In this document: positions 42,400 to 50,641 of the stretch, piece by piece
Layout of the letters: every line of letters begins with the position of its first letter
How positions within the stretch are numbered: the first letter of the stretch is position 1
Assembly (NCBI RefSeq): GCF_024227435.1
Contig: NZ_CP100445.1
Location: 1-64,000 of the forward strand
Length of the DNA: 64,000 nt
Source: Natrinema caseinilyticum
Lineage (GTDB): Archaea; Halobacteriota; Halobacteria; Halobacteriales; Natrialbaceae
Direction: 5' to 3'
Program-made: the position numbers and the translations under genes
Notes under the pieces: model-generated
The model's input: the letters and a program-made list of their open reading frames with translations, nothing else
Database searches by the model: none
What the model was told of the DNA's origin: nothing

Positions 42400-42572
42400 C
42401 GACGGACTGCGTCGAGTCATCGCGAGAGTCGTCGGTGCGACGAGTTGCCCCACTCCCAACAAACTCGAGCGACGCGTCACGCTCGCGCGCCTCCTTCTGC
42501 GCCGGACCGTCACGCTCGCGTCGACAAATCTAGTTGCGATACTGCACATGCAGGTGAGCAACCGTAGTTGCC
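42400..42572. other. Intergenic spacer before cbiT operon
   Basis: About 170 bases, no gene seen. Confidence 0.3.
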
Positions 42573-42595
42573 TTACTACAAACAAAATTGTTTTA
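42573..42595 (+). promoter_or_regulatory. AT-rich promoter/operator of the cbiT operon
   Basis: TTACTACAAACAAAATTGTT in an otherwise GC-rich region. It contains TTACTACAA, similar to the cobN and cbiA promoters, and ACAAAATTGT, similar to the ACAATTGT core of the palindrome before cbiA. Confidence 0.5.
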
Positions 42596-42617
42596 CGGGA
42601 GGGCTCTGTTGAATCGG

Positions 42618-43226
42618 ATGATGTCCCCCATCGCGCTTCCACACGACGCGAAGGCCGGACCGACCAAGTCGGAGGTCCGTGCCGTCGTTCGGTCGAAGCT
42701 CGCGCTCGAGTCGGACGATCACTTCGCGGAGGTCGGTTCCTGTACGGGAGCCGTCACGATCGAAGCCGCACAGCGAGCCGGGCGGGTGACCGCCCTCGAA
42801 CGAAAGTCGGAGCGACTCGAGACGACCGAGCGGAACCTCGCCGCGAACGAGGAGTCGGTCCGGGCCGACGTCGAACTGCGCAACGCGGAAGCGCCCGCGG
42901 GGCTGCCCGACGACGCCGATGCGCTCTTTCTGGGTGGGAGCCGTAACTTCGAGGCCGTGCTCGACCACGCCGTCGAAACCGCCATCGATCGGGTCGTGAT
43001 GAACGTTTCCCGACTCGAGGTTGCCGGGCGAGCCGCGGCGGCCTTCCGCGAGCGCGACCTGCTCCGCGAGATCGTCCAGTTCCAGGTGAGCCACGGCTAC
43101 GAACTGGCCGGCGCGACGAGTTTCGACGCGGACAACCCGGTCTACATGCTGGTCGGGAGCGCGACGTCGGACGAAGACGGCGATGGCACCGAAACAGTCG
43201 CCGACGGCGGTGAGGCGACCCGATGA
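42618..43226 (+). CDS. cbiT: Cobalt-precorrin-6B C15-methyltransferase (decarboxylating) CbiT
   Basis: Class I SAM methyltransferase that methylates C15 and removes the C12 acetate carboxyl. About 202 residues: LPHDAKAGPTKSEVRAVVRS is the CbiT start, followed by motif I FAEVGSCTGAVTIEAAQRAG (a Cys-Thr variant of the usual GCGSG), VTALERKSERL, and ALFLGGSRNFEAVLDHAVET (GGS motif typical of CbiT). Starts at ATG 42618 or 42621. First gene of the main cob operon; overlaps cbiL by 4 bases. The acidic C-terminal tail is not conserved. Confidence 0.93.
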   Translation: MMSPIALPHDAKAGPTKSEVRAVVRSKLALESDDHFAEVGSCTGAVTIEAAQRAGRVTALERKSERLETTERNLAANEESVRADVELRNAEAPAGLPDDADALFLGGSRNFEAVLDHAVETAIDRVVMNVSRLEVAGRAAAAFRERDLLREIVQFQVSHGYELAGATSFDADNPVYMLVGSATSDEDGDGTETVADGGEATR

Positions 43227-44032
43227 CGCTGTCCGGCGTCGGACTCGGACCCGGCGAGGCCGACCTCGTGACCGTCCGCGGGAAGAGGGTCCTCGAGAAC
43301 GCCGACGTTGTCTACTCGCCGGGCCGCCTGTCGCGGACCGTCGCGCTCGAGCACGTCGACGAGTCGAAGATCGGCGATCTCGAGTTCCCGATGACGAGAG
43401 ACGAGGAGAAACTGCGGGCGGCGTGGAAGGAGGCCGCGGCGGAGATCGCCCCGAACGCGCGCGACGGCGACGTCGCGTTCGTCACACTGGGCGACCCGAA
43501 CGTGTACTCGACCTTCGGGCACCTCCGCCGGACGATCGACGCGTTCCACCCCGACGTGGACCTCGAGATCGTCCCCGGCGTGAGCGCGGTAACGGCCTTC
43601 GCGACCGCGCTGGGGGTCGAGATCGAGGCCGGTGCGGGGCTCTCCTTGCGGGAGGCCGCCGGCGGCCACAGCCCGACGGGGCCGGATCGGATGATCCTGT
43701 TCAAGGTAACCGATGCGCCGGCCACCCACGAGGGCCTCGCCGAGGCCAATTACGAGGTGACCTACGGCCGCCGGCTATTCATGGAGCAGGGCGAGACGCT
43801 CGTCACTGACGATCCCGCAGCGATCGACCAGCGCGACTACTACACGCTCGCCTACGCCGAGAAAGCGGACCTCCAGGTCGAGCGGGCGACTGCGGCCTTC
43901 GAGACCGATCGCACTGAGTCGGAGGCCCGCTCGGACGGCGGCCGCGAGGTGAGCGACGACGAACGGGCCGCCACAGAGCGCGCGAACGGCTGCGAGGGTG
44001 GCGACTGCGGACACGGCGGAGGGCACCGATGA
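43223..44032 (+). CDS. cbiL: Cobalt-factor II C20-methyltransferase CbiL
   Basis: Tetrapyrrole methylase fold, 269 residues. SGVGLGPGEADLVTVRGKRV, VTLGDPNVYSTFGHLRRTID, LEIVPGVSAVTAFATALGVE and a final RDYYTLAYAEK place it in CbiL. The C terminus carries an extra acidic tail ending CEGGDCGHGGGHR, a Cys/His cluster that could bind cobalt or nickel. Both ends overlap neighbours by ATGA, so expression is tightly coupled. Confidence 0.93.
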   Translation: MTLSGVGLGPGEADLVTVRGKRVLENADVVYSPGRLSRTVALEHVDESKIGDLEFPMTRDEEKLRAAWKEAAAEIAPNARDGDVAFVTLGDPNVYSTFGHLRRTIDAFHPDVDLEIVPGVSAVTAFATALGVEIEAGAGLSLREAAGGHSPTGPDRMILFKVTDAPATHEGLAEANYEVTYGRRLFMEQGETLVTDDPAAIDQRDYYTLAYAEKADLQVERATAAFETDRTESEARSDGGREVSDDERAATERANGCEGGDCGHGGGHR

Positions 44033-44931
44033 CCGACGACGCGGAAACCGACCCGCAGGACGCGATCGACTCGGAAAGCCAGCGGCGCCGCGACGGACTG
44101 GACGATCGGATCTTCGAGCACAGCGCCGGCGACGAACAGGAGGGGATCCCCTTCGTCGGAGCCGGCCCCGGCGACCCGCGCCTGCTGACCGTCGCCGGGG
44201 CGGAACTACTCGAGGTGGCCGACCTCGTCGTCCACGCCGGTTCACTGGTCAACAGCGAACTGATAGAGGAGTACTGCGCCCACGCGAAGCTGGTAAATTC
44301 CGTCGGCAAGGACCTCGAGGAGCTGATCCCCCTGATGCGGGACGCCTACGAGGGCGGCGACAACGTGGTCCGCCTGCACAGCGGCGATCCCGCGATTTAC
44401 GGCGCGGCGCTCGAGCAGATGGACGCGCTGGAACACGAGGGCGTCCCGACGTACTTCGTGCCGGGCGTCACGTCCGCGTTTGCCGCGAGTGCGACGCTTC
44501 GGACCCAACTGACGCTCAACGAAGTCGCGAACCACGTCGCGTTCACGCGGCCGCGAGGGAGGACCCTGACCGAGGCGGACGACCACATCTCCGACTTCGT
44601 CGAGATGGGCGACGTGACGACCTGTATCTACCTCGGGACTCACGCGGTTCGCGATACGATGGATCGGCTTCTCGAGGACGATCACGACCCCGAGACGCCG
44701 GTCGCGGTGATCTACCACGCCTCGTGGCCGGACGAGGACGTGATCGTCGGGTCGATCGGGAACATCGCCGACAAAGTGGAGAAAGCAGGGTATCGCGCCT
44801 CGGCGCTGGTCGTCGTCGGCGACGCCGTGACCGGCGCGGGCTACGAACGCTCCTTCCTCTACGGCGACTGGGCCACCGGTGGTTCTGCGTCGTCGGAGAC
44901 CGCCGGCGAGACGGAAGCGGGTGACGACTGA
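44029..44931 (+). CDS. cbiF: Cobalt-precorrin-4 C11-methyltransferase CbiF
   Basis: 300 residues. Tetrapyrrole methylase with IPFVGAGPGDPRLLTVAGAE, LVVHAGSLVNSELIEEYC (HAGSLV is diagnostic of CbiF), VRLHSGDPAIYGAALEQMDA, VPGVTSAFAASATLRTQLTL, VAFTRPRGRT, and VIYHASWPDEDVIVGSIGNI. The N-terminal 35 residues and C-terminal 20 are acidic extensions. Confidence 0.95.
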   Translation: MTDDAETDPQDAIDSESQRRRDGLDDRIFEHSAGDEQEGIPFVGAGPGDPRLLTVAGAELLEVADLVVHAGSLVNSELIEEYCAHAKLVNSVGKDLEELIPLMRDAYEGGDNVVRLHSGDPAIYGAALEQMDALEHEGVPTYFVPGVTSAFAASATLRTQLTLNEVANHVAFTRPRGRTLTEADDHISDFVEMGDVTTCIYLGTHAVRDTMDRLLEDDHDPETPVAVIYHASWPDEDVIVGSIGNIADKVEKAGYRASALVVVGDAVTGAGYERSFLYGDWATGGSASSETAGETEAGDD

Positions 44932-44991
44932 GATGCGCCGGAATTGCGGCTGGGAACGCCGCGAGCCGTTCGATTTACTGGAGGTTCGGCT

Positions 44992-45990
44992 ATGAGCTCA
45001 GGAACTGAGAACGCGGATACGACTGACGATGGTGGATCGGACGCCGAGGGCGGTCACTGTTCGACGCCGGATTCGGACGGCGAAGTCGCGACGGAGATCG
45101 CGATCGTCTCCTTCGACCGGAAGATGGACACCGCCGAGGAGATCGAAGCGGGAATCGGTGATCGCTACGAGACGGTCGATGTCATCGAGTATCACGGCGA
45201 CGTCTTCGAGGAGCACTGGGGCGAGTACGACTGTTTCGTCGGTCTGATGGCCTCCGGGATCGCGATGCGGAAGACGGCCCACCTGCTCGACGACAAGTGG
45301 GACGATCCGGCCATCTGCGTCGTCGACGAGGAACTGACGTGGGCCATCCCGATCACGGGCGGCCACCACGGCGCGAATCAAGTCGCACAGGACCTCGCGA
45401 CGATGGGCGCGGTCCCGGCGATGACAACCGCGAGCGAAGCCGCGGGCAAGCGAGGTGTCGAGTCGCGCGCGAAGGCGATGGACGCCCACATCGTCAACGG
45501 CGATTCGACGGTGCAGACGAACCTCGCCGTCCTGGACGACACCCTCGGGCCCGTGGCCAGACTCGACGGCCCGAAGGCCGTGCTCGTCGGCGACGACGTG
45601 ACGGTCCTCAAGCGCAACACGGACGACGGGATCGTCGTCGGCACCGGCAGCGTCTCCGGTGCGAGTAAAGCGGCGTTCCTCGCCGCGTGGGAGACGGCCC
45701 TCGAGCAAACCGACGACGACCTCGCCGACGTCGAGTTCGTCGCCACCGCGACGCGAAAGGAAGACGAGGACGGCCTGCTCGCGGCCGCCCGGGAACTCGA
45801 CCTCGGCGTCGTCGCGTTCGACAAGGAAACGCTGCTCGCACACGAGGGGCCGACCCCCTCGAAGTCGAAGGAACTGATCGGCTGGCCCGGCGTCTCCGAG
45901 GCCGCCGCAATCGCAGGTGGAGCCGAGCAGGAACTCGTACTCGAGAAAATCAGCTACGAGGGCGAGGTTACGGTGGCGATCGGTCGATGA
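44992..45990 (+). CDS. cbiG: Cobalt-precorrin-5A hydrolase CbiG
   Basis: Opens the delta-lactone ring and releases acetaldehyde. 332 residues: an acidic N-terminal extension, then [80 protein letters not shown], and the C-terminal CbiG domain [34 protein letters not shown] 44992 is chosen because a good ribosome-binding site (GGAGG) stands about 9 bases upstream, one of the few clear ones in the operon. Confidence 0.94.
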   Translation: MSSGTENADTTDDGGSDAEGGHCSTPDSDGEVATEIAIVSFDRKMDTAEEIEAGIGDRYETVDVIEYHGDVFEEHWGEYDCFVGLMASGIAMRKTAHLLDDKWDDPAICVVDEELTWAIPITGGHHGANQVAQDLATMGAVPAMTTASEAAGKRGVESRAKAMDAHIVNGDSTVQTNLAVLDDTLGPVARLDGPKAVLVGDDVTVLKRNTDDGIVVGTGSVSGASKAAFLAAWETALEQTDDDLADVEFVATATRKEDEDGLLAAARELDLGVVAFDKETLLAHEGPTPSKSKELIGWPGVSEAAAIAGGAEQELVLEKISYEGEVTVAIGR

Positions 45991-46874
45991 GCGGGACCGA
46001 AACCGACGCCACGGACGCGAGCGCCGAGGCCGACGGCACCCCCGCCGACCACGGTACGCTCTCCGTCGTCGGCATCGGTCCCGGCCTACCCGACCACATG
46101 ACCAAGCGGGCCGCCGTGGTTATCGAATCGGCGGACGTCGTCATCGCTTCGAGCCTCTACCAGGAGTTCCTGCGGGCCGACGGGACGATCCCACCGGAGG
46201 AGCGAACCGACGTGGACGGGATCGCCACTCGAGACGACGGATCCACGCAGGAGATCGTCCGCTCGACGATGGGCCGCCAGACCGAACTCGCCCGCGCGGC
46301 ATTCGACTACGTCCGGGAGGGAGAGGACGTGGCACACGTCTCCGGCGGCGACCCGTCGGTCTACGGCAAGTCGGATCTCGTCTTCAAGATGGCCGACGAA
46401 GCGGACGCGACGGACGTGCCGATCGAGATCGTTCCCGGCCTCACCGCGGCGCTCGGCGGCGCTGCCAACGTCGGTGCGCCGCTGTGTAACGACTTCTGTA
46501 CGGTCTCGCTGTCGGACAAGTGGCGCGGCTGGGACGAGATCGAGGAGAAGCTTCGCGCAGCCGCGATTTCTGGCTTCGTGATCGTTCTCTACAACTGCTG
46601 GCGCAACTACGAGAAGGCCGTCGATATCGTCCGCGAGGAGCGGACCGACGGCGCCGCCGTGGCCATCGTCAACGACGCCGGCCGGGAAGACGCCGGGCGC
46701 AACGGCGAGAGCCAGTTCATCACGACGTTGGGCGAGGCCGCCGACCACGACGACAAGGTGTCGGGGATGGGAACCTCGCTGATCATCGGCAATCACGAGA
46801 CCGAAACCTGGCGCAACGACGACCGAACGTACCTCGTCACCCCCCGCGGCGGGCGTGACGTCGACGATTTCTGA
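45987..46874 (+). CDS. cbiH: Cobalt-factor III C17-methyltransferase CbiH, first copy
   Basis: 295 residues; start ATG overlaps the cbiG stop. Tetrapyrrole methylase: LSVVGIGPGLPDHMTKRAAV, VAHVSGGDPSVYGKSDLVFK, EIVPGLTAALGGAANVGAPL, CNDFCTVSLSDKWRGWDEIE, VIVLYNCWRNYEKAVDIVRE and YLVTPRGGRDVDDF. The NDF.TVSLSD and YN motifs are those of CbiH. It diverges from the second copy and from classical CbiH (GKSDLVFK, no signature YALAG), so the two may have separate roles. Confidence 0.9.
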   Translation: MSGTETDATDASAEADGTPADHGTLSVVGIGPGLPDHMTKRAAVVIESADVVIASSLYQEFLRADGTIPPEERTDVDGIATRDDGSTQEIVRSTMGRQTELARAAFDYVREGEDVAHVSGGDPSVYGKSDLVFKMADEADATDVPIEIVPGLTAALGGAANVGAPLCNDFCTVSLSDKWRGWDEIEEKLRAAAISGFVIVLYNCWRNYEKAVDIVREERTDGAAVAIVNDAGREDAGRNGESQFITTLGEAADHDDKVSGMGTSLIIGNHETETWRNDDRTYLVTPRGGRDVDDF

Positions 46875-46892
46875 ACCAAACCGCAGACACCC

Positions 46893-47921
46893 ATGAGCAC
46901 GGACACCAACGCGGATGCTGACACGGAATCGACTTCCAACTGCGGTGCCTCGCCGAGCGAAGCGAGCACCGACGACTCGAGTTCGAACTACGGCGCCTCG
47001 AGCAGCACCGACGACTCGAGTAGCTCCGAATGCGGCGCGTCCTCGAGTTCGAGTGCCTCGTCTTCGAGCGTGTGCAGCGCCTCGAGTTCCGACGACTCGA
47101 GCAGTAACGAGCGGGAGGTCGGCGCGACGGTCGACGACTTCGACGCCTCGCCCGGTCAATTGATCGCCGTCGGCCTCGGTCCCGGCCATCCGGAGGGGAT
47201 GACCGAGCGAGCGAAGTCGGCGCTGCTCGAGGCCGATCACATCGTCGGCTATACGACCTACATCGAGCTGATTCCCGACGAAATCACCGAGGAGGCCGAC
47301 GACGTCTACGACACGCCGATGTGCGGCGAGGTCTCCCGAACCGAGGAGTCGATCGACCGTGCGCTCGCTGGAAACGACGTGGCCATCGTCGGGAGCGGCG
47401 ACCCGAACGTCTACGCGCTCGCGGGGCTCGCACTCGAGATACTCGAGTCCAAGGGCGCGACGGCCTCGATGGTCGACTTCGAGGTCGTTCCCGGCGTGCC
47501 GGCGGCCCAGTCCTGTGCGGCCCGACTGGGCGCGCCGCTGGTGAACGACACCGTCTCGGTGTCGCTCTCGGACCACCTCGTCCCGATGCCGGAGATCGAG
47601 TCGCGACTGCACTCGGTGGCCAGCGAGAACTTCACGATCACCATCTACAACCCGTGGAGCCGCAAGCGCCGGAAGAACTACGAGAAGTGCTGTGAGATCC
47701 TCCTGGCTCACCGCGATCCAGACACGTCGGTCGGCATCGTCCACGGGGCCGGCCGCGACGACGAGCAGGTGACGATCACCGAACTCGGTGAACTCGAGGA
47801 ACTCGGCGAGAGCGAGATCATCGACATGACGACGACGATCGTCGTCGGCACCGAGGACACCTACGTCTGGGACGACCGGATGGTGACCCCGCGCGGCTAC
47901 GAGACGAAGTACGACTACTGA
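46893..47921 (+). CDS. cbiH2: Cobalt-factor III C17-methyltransferase CbiH, second copy, with Ser-rich N terminus
   Basis: 342 residues. The first about 75 residues are a low-complexity Ser/Asp region with repeats SECGASSSS, SNYGASSSTDDSSS and CSASSSDDSSS. The methylase follows: LIAVGLGPGHPEGMTERAKS, HIVGYTTYIELIPDE, VAIVGSGDPNVYALAGLALE, EVVPGVPAAQSCAARLGAPL, VNDTVSVSLSDHLVPMPEIE, FTITIYNPWSRKRRKNYEKC, VTPRGYETKYDY. This is the canonical CbiH copy. Confidence 0.93.
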   Translation: MSTDTNADADTESTSNCGASPSEASTDDSSSNYGASSSTDDSSSSECGASSSSSASSSSVCSASSSDDSSSNEREVGATVDDFDASPGQLIAVGLGPGHPEGMTERAKSALLEADHIVGYTTYIELIPDEITEEADDVYDTPMCGEVSRTEESIDRALAGNDVAIVGSGDPNVYALAGLALEILESKGATASMVDFEVVPGVPAAQSCAARLGAPLVNDTVSVSLSDHLVPMPEIESRLHSVASENFTITIYNPWSRKRRKNYEKCCEILLAHRDPDTSVGIVHGAGRDDEQVTITELGELEELGESEIIDMTTTIVVGTEDTYVWDDRMVTPRGYETKYDY

Positions 47922-47951
47922 GCGACGATCCCACCAGCGAACGACACCACT

Positions 47952-48218
47952 ATGCCACGATACGAAGTCACCATCGAGAAAGACGCCTGTGACGGCATCT
48001 TCGCCTGCCTGACCCGCGACCCGCGGTTCGTCGAGGGCGGGGACGGCCTCGCGACGATCGATCCCGGCGCGGATCCGGTCTACGACTGCGAGGGCGAAGT
48101 GACTGACGACGCCGAGCGCGTCGTCGCGACGTTCGACGACGACCGCATCGACGAGGCCCAGCAGGCCGCCGCGGCCTGCCCGACGGACGCAATCGTCGTC
48201 CGGGAGGTGGGCGAATGA
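47952..48218 (+). CDS. Small ferredoxin in the cobalamin operon
   Basis: 88 residues. DACDGIFACLTRDPRFVEGG and a late AAAACPTDAIVV give the C...C...CP arrangement of single-cluster ([3Fe-4S] or [4Fe-4S]) ferredoxins, with a further Cys at about 45. The acidic insertion between is haloarchaeal. It could supply electrons to a reduction step of corrin synthesis, for example the missing precorrin-6A reductase step. It overlaps the next gene by 4 bases. Confidence 0.85.
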   Translation: MPRYEVTIEKDACDGIFACLTRDPRFVEGGDGLATIDPGADPVYDCEGEVTDDAERVVATFDDDRIDEAQQAAAACPTDAIVVREVGE

Positions 48219-48931
48219 GCGGTACGGAAGCTCCGACCGAAGTCGAGGTCCCGTTGGATCCGCTCGCGGGCCACCCCGCGACGGCGTACTTCTGGGGTCA
48301 CGTCGCCGGTAGCGGCGACGTCTCGGACGACCGAATCGAAGTGGTGACCAACGACGAGGAATCTGCACAGGTGCTCGCCGCGGTCGCGGGCGGCGACCTC
48401 GAGCATGAGACGACCACCCGCGACTACGCCCACGACACTTCGATCACGCGCACGGAAGACGAGTACGCGCTGTCAATCGACGGAGAGGGGAGCGAACGAG
48501 ACGATCCCGCCGGCGCGGGTCTGCTCGGACGGAGCGGCGCGCTCGGCCTCCCCGTCGACGGCCGTGGAAACTATCGCTTCGGTGCGTTCGCGAGCCACGA
48601 TCGTGAACTGCTCCGGGGCCTGCTCGAGGGCTGTGGCACGATCTGTTTCAAGTCCTCCAGTGGAACGGTCGGCATCTCGTTCGTTCACGACGATCGAGCG
48701 TTGCTCGAGCTCGCGCGGGAGCTGATCGCGGAGTGTCCGGTCGACGCGCCCGTCGACGAGCTCTCGGAGACCTCGTCGGGCGGTTACTGGTTCGGCGTCG
48801 ACGACGCCGCCGCGCCCGACTTCGGGACGTGGTGCTACGGGGACTGCGAGGAAACCGGACTGTTCGCGCCGAGTCGCCGGCGCAAACTCGAGCAGAGCCT
48901 CGAGCAGGCCGATGCGTACGACGACGAGTAG
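48215..48931 (+). CDS. Cobalamin-operon orphan with degenerate LAGLIDADG fold
   Basis: 238 residues, translationally coupled to the ferredoxin. Two segments match the LAGLIDADG helix pattern position by position: FWGHVAGSG at 26-34, followed by DDRIEVVTNDEESAQVLAAV, and LRGLLEGCG at 133-141, followed by VGISFVHDDRALLELARELI. The spacing of about 107 residues and the C-terminal CYGDCEETGLFAPSRRRKLE also fit a two-repeat homing-endonuclease fold. The aspartate that binds catalytic metal is replaced in both motifs (Ser33, Cys140), so nuclease activity is unlikely. The cluster CYGDC (207-211) plus Cys140 could bind metal or a thiol. Role in B12 synthesis inferred only from position. Confidence 0.75.
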   Translation: MSGTEAPTEVEVPLDPLAGHPATAYFWGHVAGSGDVSDDRIEVVTNDEESAQVLAAVAGGDLEHETTTRDYAHDTSITRTEDEYALSIDGEGSERDDPAGAGLLGRSGALGLPVDGRGNYRFGAFASHDRELLRGLLEGCGTICFKSSSGTVGISFVHDDRALLELARELIAECPVDAPVDELSETSSGGYWFGVDDAAAPDFGTWCYGDCEETGLFAPSRRRKLEQSLEQADAYDDE

Positions 48932-48961
48932 CCAACAGACCGACCAAAATAACGATTACCG

Positions 48962-50188
48962 ATGAGTACACCCGACGAGACCACGCCCGCGCCCGGCTTC
49001 GACGACGAGGCCGTCCTGCTGGTCGGCCACGGTTCCCGGCACGAGAAGTCGAACGAACAGGTTCGCGAACTGGCCGCCGACCTCGAGTCCCGGCTCGGGA
49101 TCCCGGTCGACGCCGCGTTCCTCGAACTCGCGGAGCCCGCGATCGACGAGGCCTTCGCGGAACTCGCACTCGTCGTGTCGAGAGTGACCGTCGTCCACTG
49201 CTCGTTGTTCGCCGCGAGCCACGTGAAAAACGACGTGCCGCTCTCGATCGAGCGGGCTCGCGCCGAACACGACCTCGAGATCGACAACGGGGGCCACCTG
49301 GGTGTTCATCCGGCGATTCTCGACCTCCTGGACGACCGCGCCGCCGCCGTCGAGTGTGACCTGGACGTCGATCGCAGCGCGGACGACGTCGCCGTCGTCC
49401 TCTGTGCGCGGGGCTCGAGCGATCCGGACGCCAACGGCGACGTTCACAAACTCGCCCGCCTGCTGTTCGAAGGCCGCGCGTTCGATCGCGTCGAGGCGAC
49501 GTTCATCGGTGTGACGGAACCGACCCTCGACGACACGCTCCACGGCCTTTCGAAACACAGGCCCGACGCCGTCGTCGTCCTGCCGTACATGCTCGGGGAC
49601 GGCGTCCTTACCCAACGCGTGCGCGACTGGACGGGCGGATTCCACGACGAGTATCCGTACGTCGACGCGCTCGCCGGCGACCCGCTCGGAACCGACTCCC
49701 GGTTACTCGACGTTTTCGCCGATCGCTGGCAGGAGGCCCGAAGCGGGAGCGTGGAAATGTCCTGTGACACGTGCAAGTACAAAGTCGACCTCGAGGGCTA
49801 CGAGGAGGACGTCGGCGGCGCGCGAGCGATGCTCCGGGCGCTGGCCCACCAGGAGGCCCACGCCGACCGCGAGGACGTCGACGACGAACCCCACAGCCAC
49901 GACGCGCCGGAAAAGCACGTCGCGGTTTGCATGAATCAGACCTGCGCCGAGCAGGGGTCGCCGGCGGTTCTCGAGCGACTGCGACAGGAAACCCGCGACT
50001 CAGCGCACTGCGATGCTCGCATCACGCGATCGTCCTGTCTGAGCCGGTGTGGCGACGGGCCGATGGTCGCGGTCTACCCCGACGGGGTCTGGTACGGCGA
50101 TGTCGCGAGCGAGGACGCCGAGCGGATCGTGGGCGACCATCTCGACCGGGACCGAATCGTCAGCGACCTCGTCGATCAGACGCTGTAG
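48962..50188 (+). CDS. cbiX: Sirohydrochlorin cobaltochelatase CbiX fused to a [2Fe-2S] domain
   Basis: 408 residues. Two CbiX-type halves: VLLVGHGSRHEKSNEQVREL and VHCSLFAASHVKNDVPLSIE in the first (His residues of the chelatase site), VAVVLCARGSSDPDANGDVH and VVLPYMLGDGVLTQRVRDW in the second. A His/Cys-containing linker (MSCDTCKYKVDLEG) precedes a C-terminal thioredoxin-like [2Fe-2S] ferredoxin domain with Cys in CMNQTC, SSCLSRCGDGPMVAVYPDGV. CbiX inserts Co2+ into sirohydrochlorin, the early step of the anaerobic route. Fe-S tails on CbiX are known but their role is not settled. Confidence 0.94.
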   Translation: MSTPDETTPAPGFDDEAVLLVGHGSRHEKSNEQVRELAADLESRLGIPVDAAFLELAEPAIDEAFAELALVVSRVTVVHCSLFAASHVKNDVPLSIERARAEHDLEIDNGGHLGVHPAILDLLDDRAAAVECDLDVDRSADDVAVVLCARGSSDPDANGDVHKLARLLFEGRAFDRVEATFIGVTEPTLDDTLHGLSKHRPDAVVVLPYMLGDGVLTQRVRDWTGGFHDEYPYVDALAGDPLGTDSRLLDVFADRWQEARSGSVEMSCDTCKYKVDLEGYEEDVGGARAMLRALAHQEAHADREDVDDEPHSHDAPEKHVAVCMNQTCAEQGSPAVLERLRQETRDSAHCDARITRSSCLSRCGDGPMVAVYPDGVWYGDVASEDAERIVGDHLDRDRIVSDLVDQTL

Positions 50189-50267
50189 CCGCGCGAATTA
50201 TCGTGGTGTCCACGTGGAATAGCACGCCAACCGACTGCAGATACGAACCCGATTCAACACACGACCC

Positions 50268-50639
50268 ATGAGCTGTCACGAAATCGAAGCACTGCGACTC
50301 GGACTGATGAGCGTCCTCGGCGTCGGGGACGATAGCGCCCGCGAACACGCGGAAAAAGAACTCGAGGGCCACCTCGAGGGCCCGATTCGGGGCCTCGCGG
50401 AGGCCGGTAGCCTCGCGGAGGTCCAGCGCCACCTCGACGCGGCGCTGGTCGATTTAGAGGAATCGATCGCAGCGATGGACAGCGACGACCCCGAGTACGG
50501 TTATACGCGAGGACGACTGCTTGCCGTTCGCGACGCCGAGCGAGCGGTAGCGCGGCTGAGCGTACAGGGAGAGAGCATCGTCGACGGACTCGGGGATGCC
50601 CACGACACCCTCCACGAGACCTTTCCGGTCGAGGAGTGA
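50268..50639 (+). CDS. DUF3209 family protein of the cobalamin operon
   Basis: 123 residues, all helical. The start MSCHEIEALRLGLMSVLGVG is characteristic of the DUF3209 family that accompanies cbi genes (from memory of the family). CHE at residues 3-5 could be a metal ligand. No biochemical role is known to me. The stop overlaps the region of the next gene's start by a few bases, so the two are coupled. Confidence 0.85.
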   Translation: MSCHEIEALRLGLMSVLGVGDDSAREHAEKELEGHLEGPIRGLAEAGSLAEVQRHLDAALVDLEESIAAMDSDDPEYGYTRGRLLAVRDAERAVARLSVQGESIVDGLGDAHDTLHETFPVEE

Positions 50640-50641
50640 CG

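Noticed and set aside
33266-42617. Cobalamin riboswitch before cob genes
   Set aside because: No B12-box-like sequence and the leaders are only tens of bases long; AT-rich protein-binding sites explain the regions better.
46086-48368. 760-codon open frame opposite the cbiH genes
   Set aside because: Antisense of cbiH1, cbiH2 and the ferredoxin, all clearly coding on the plus strand.
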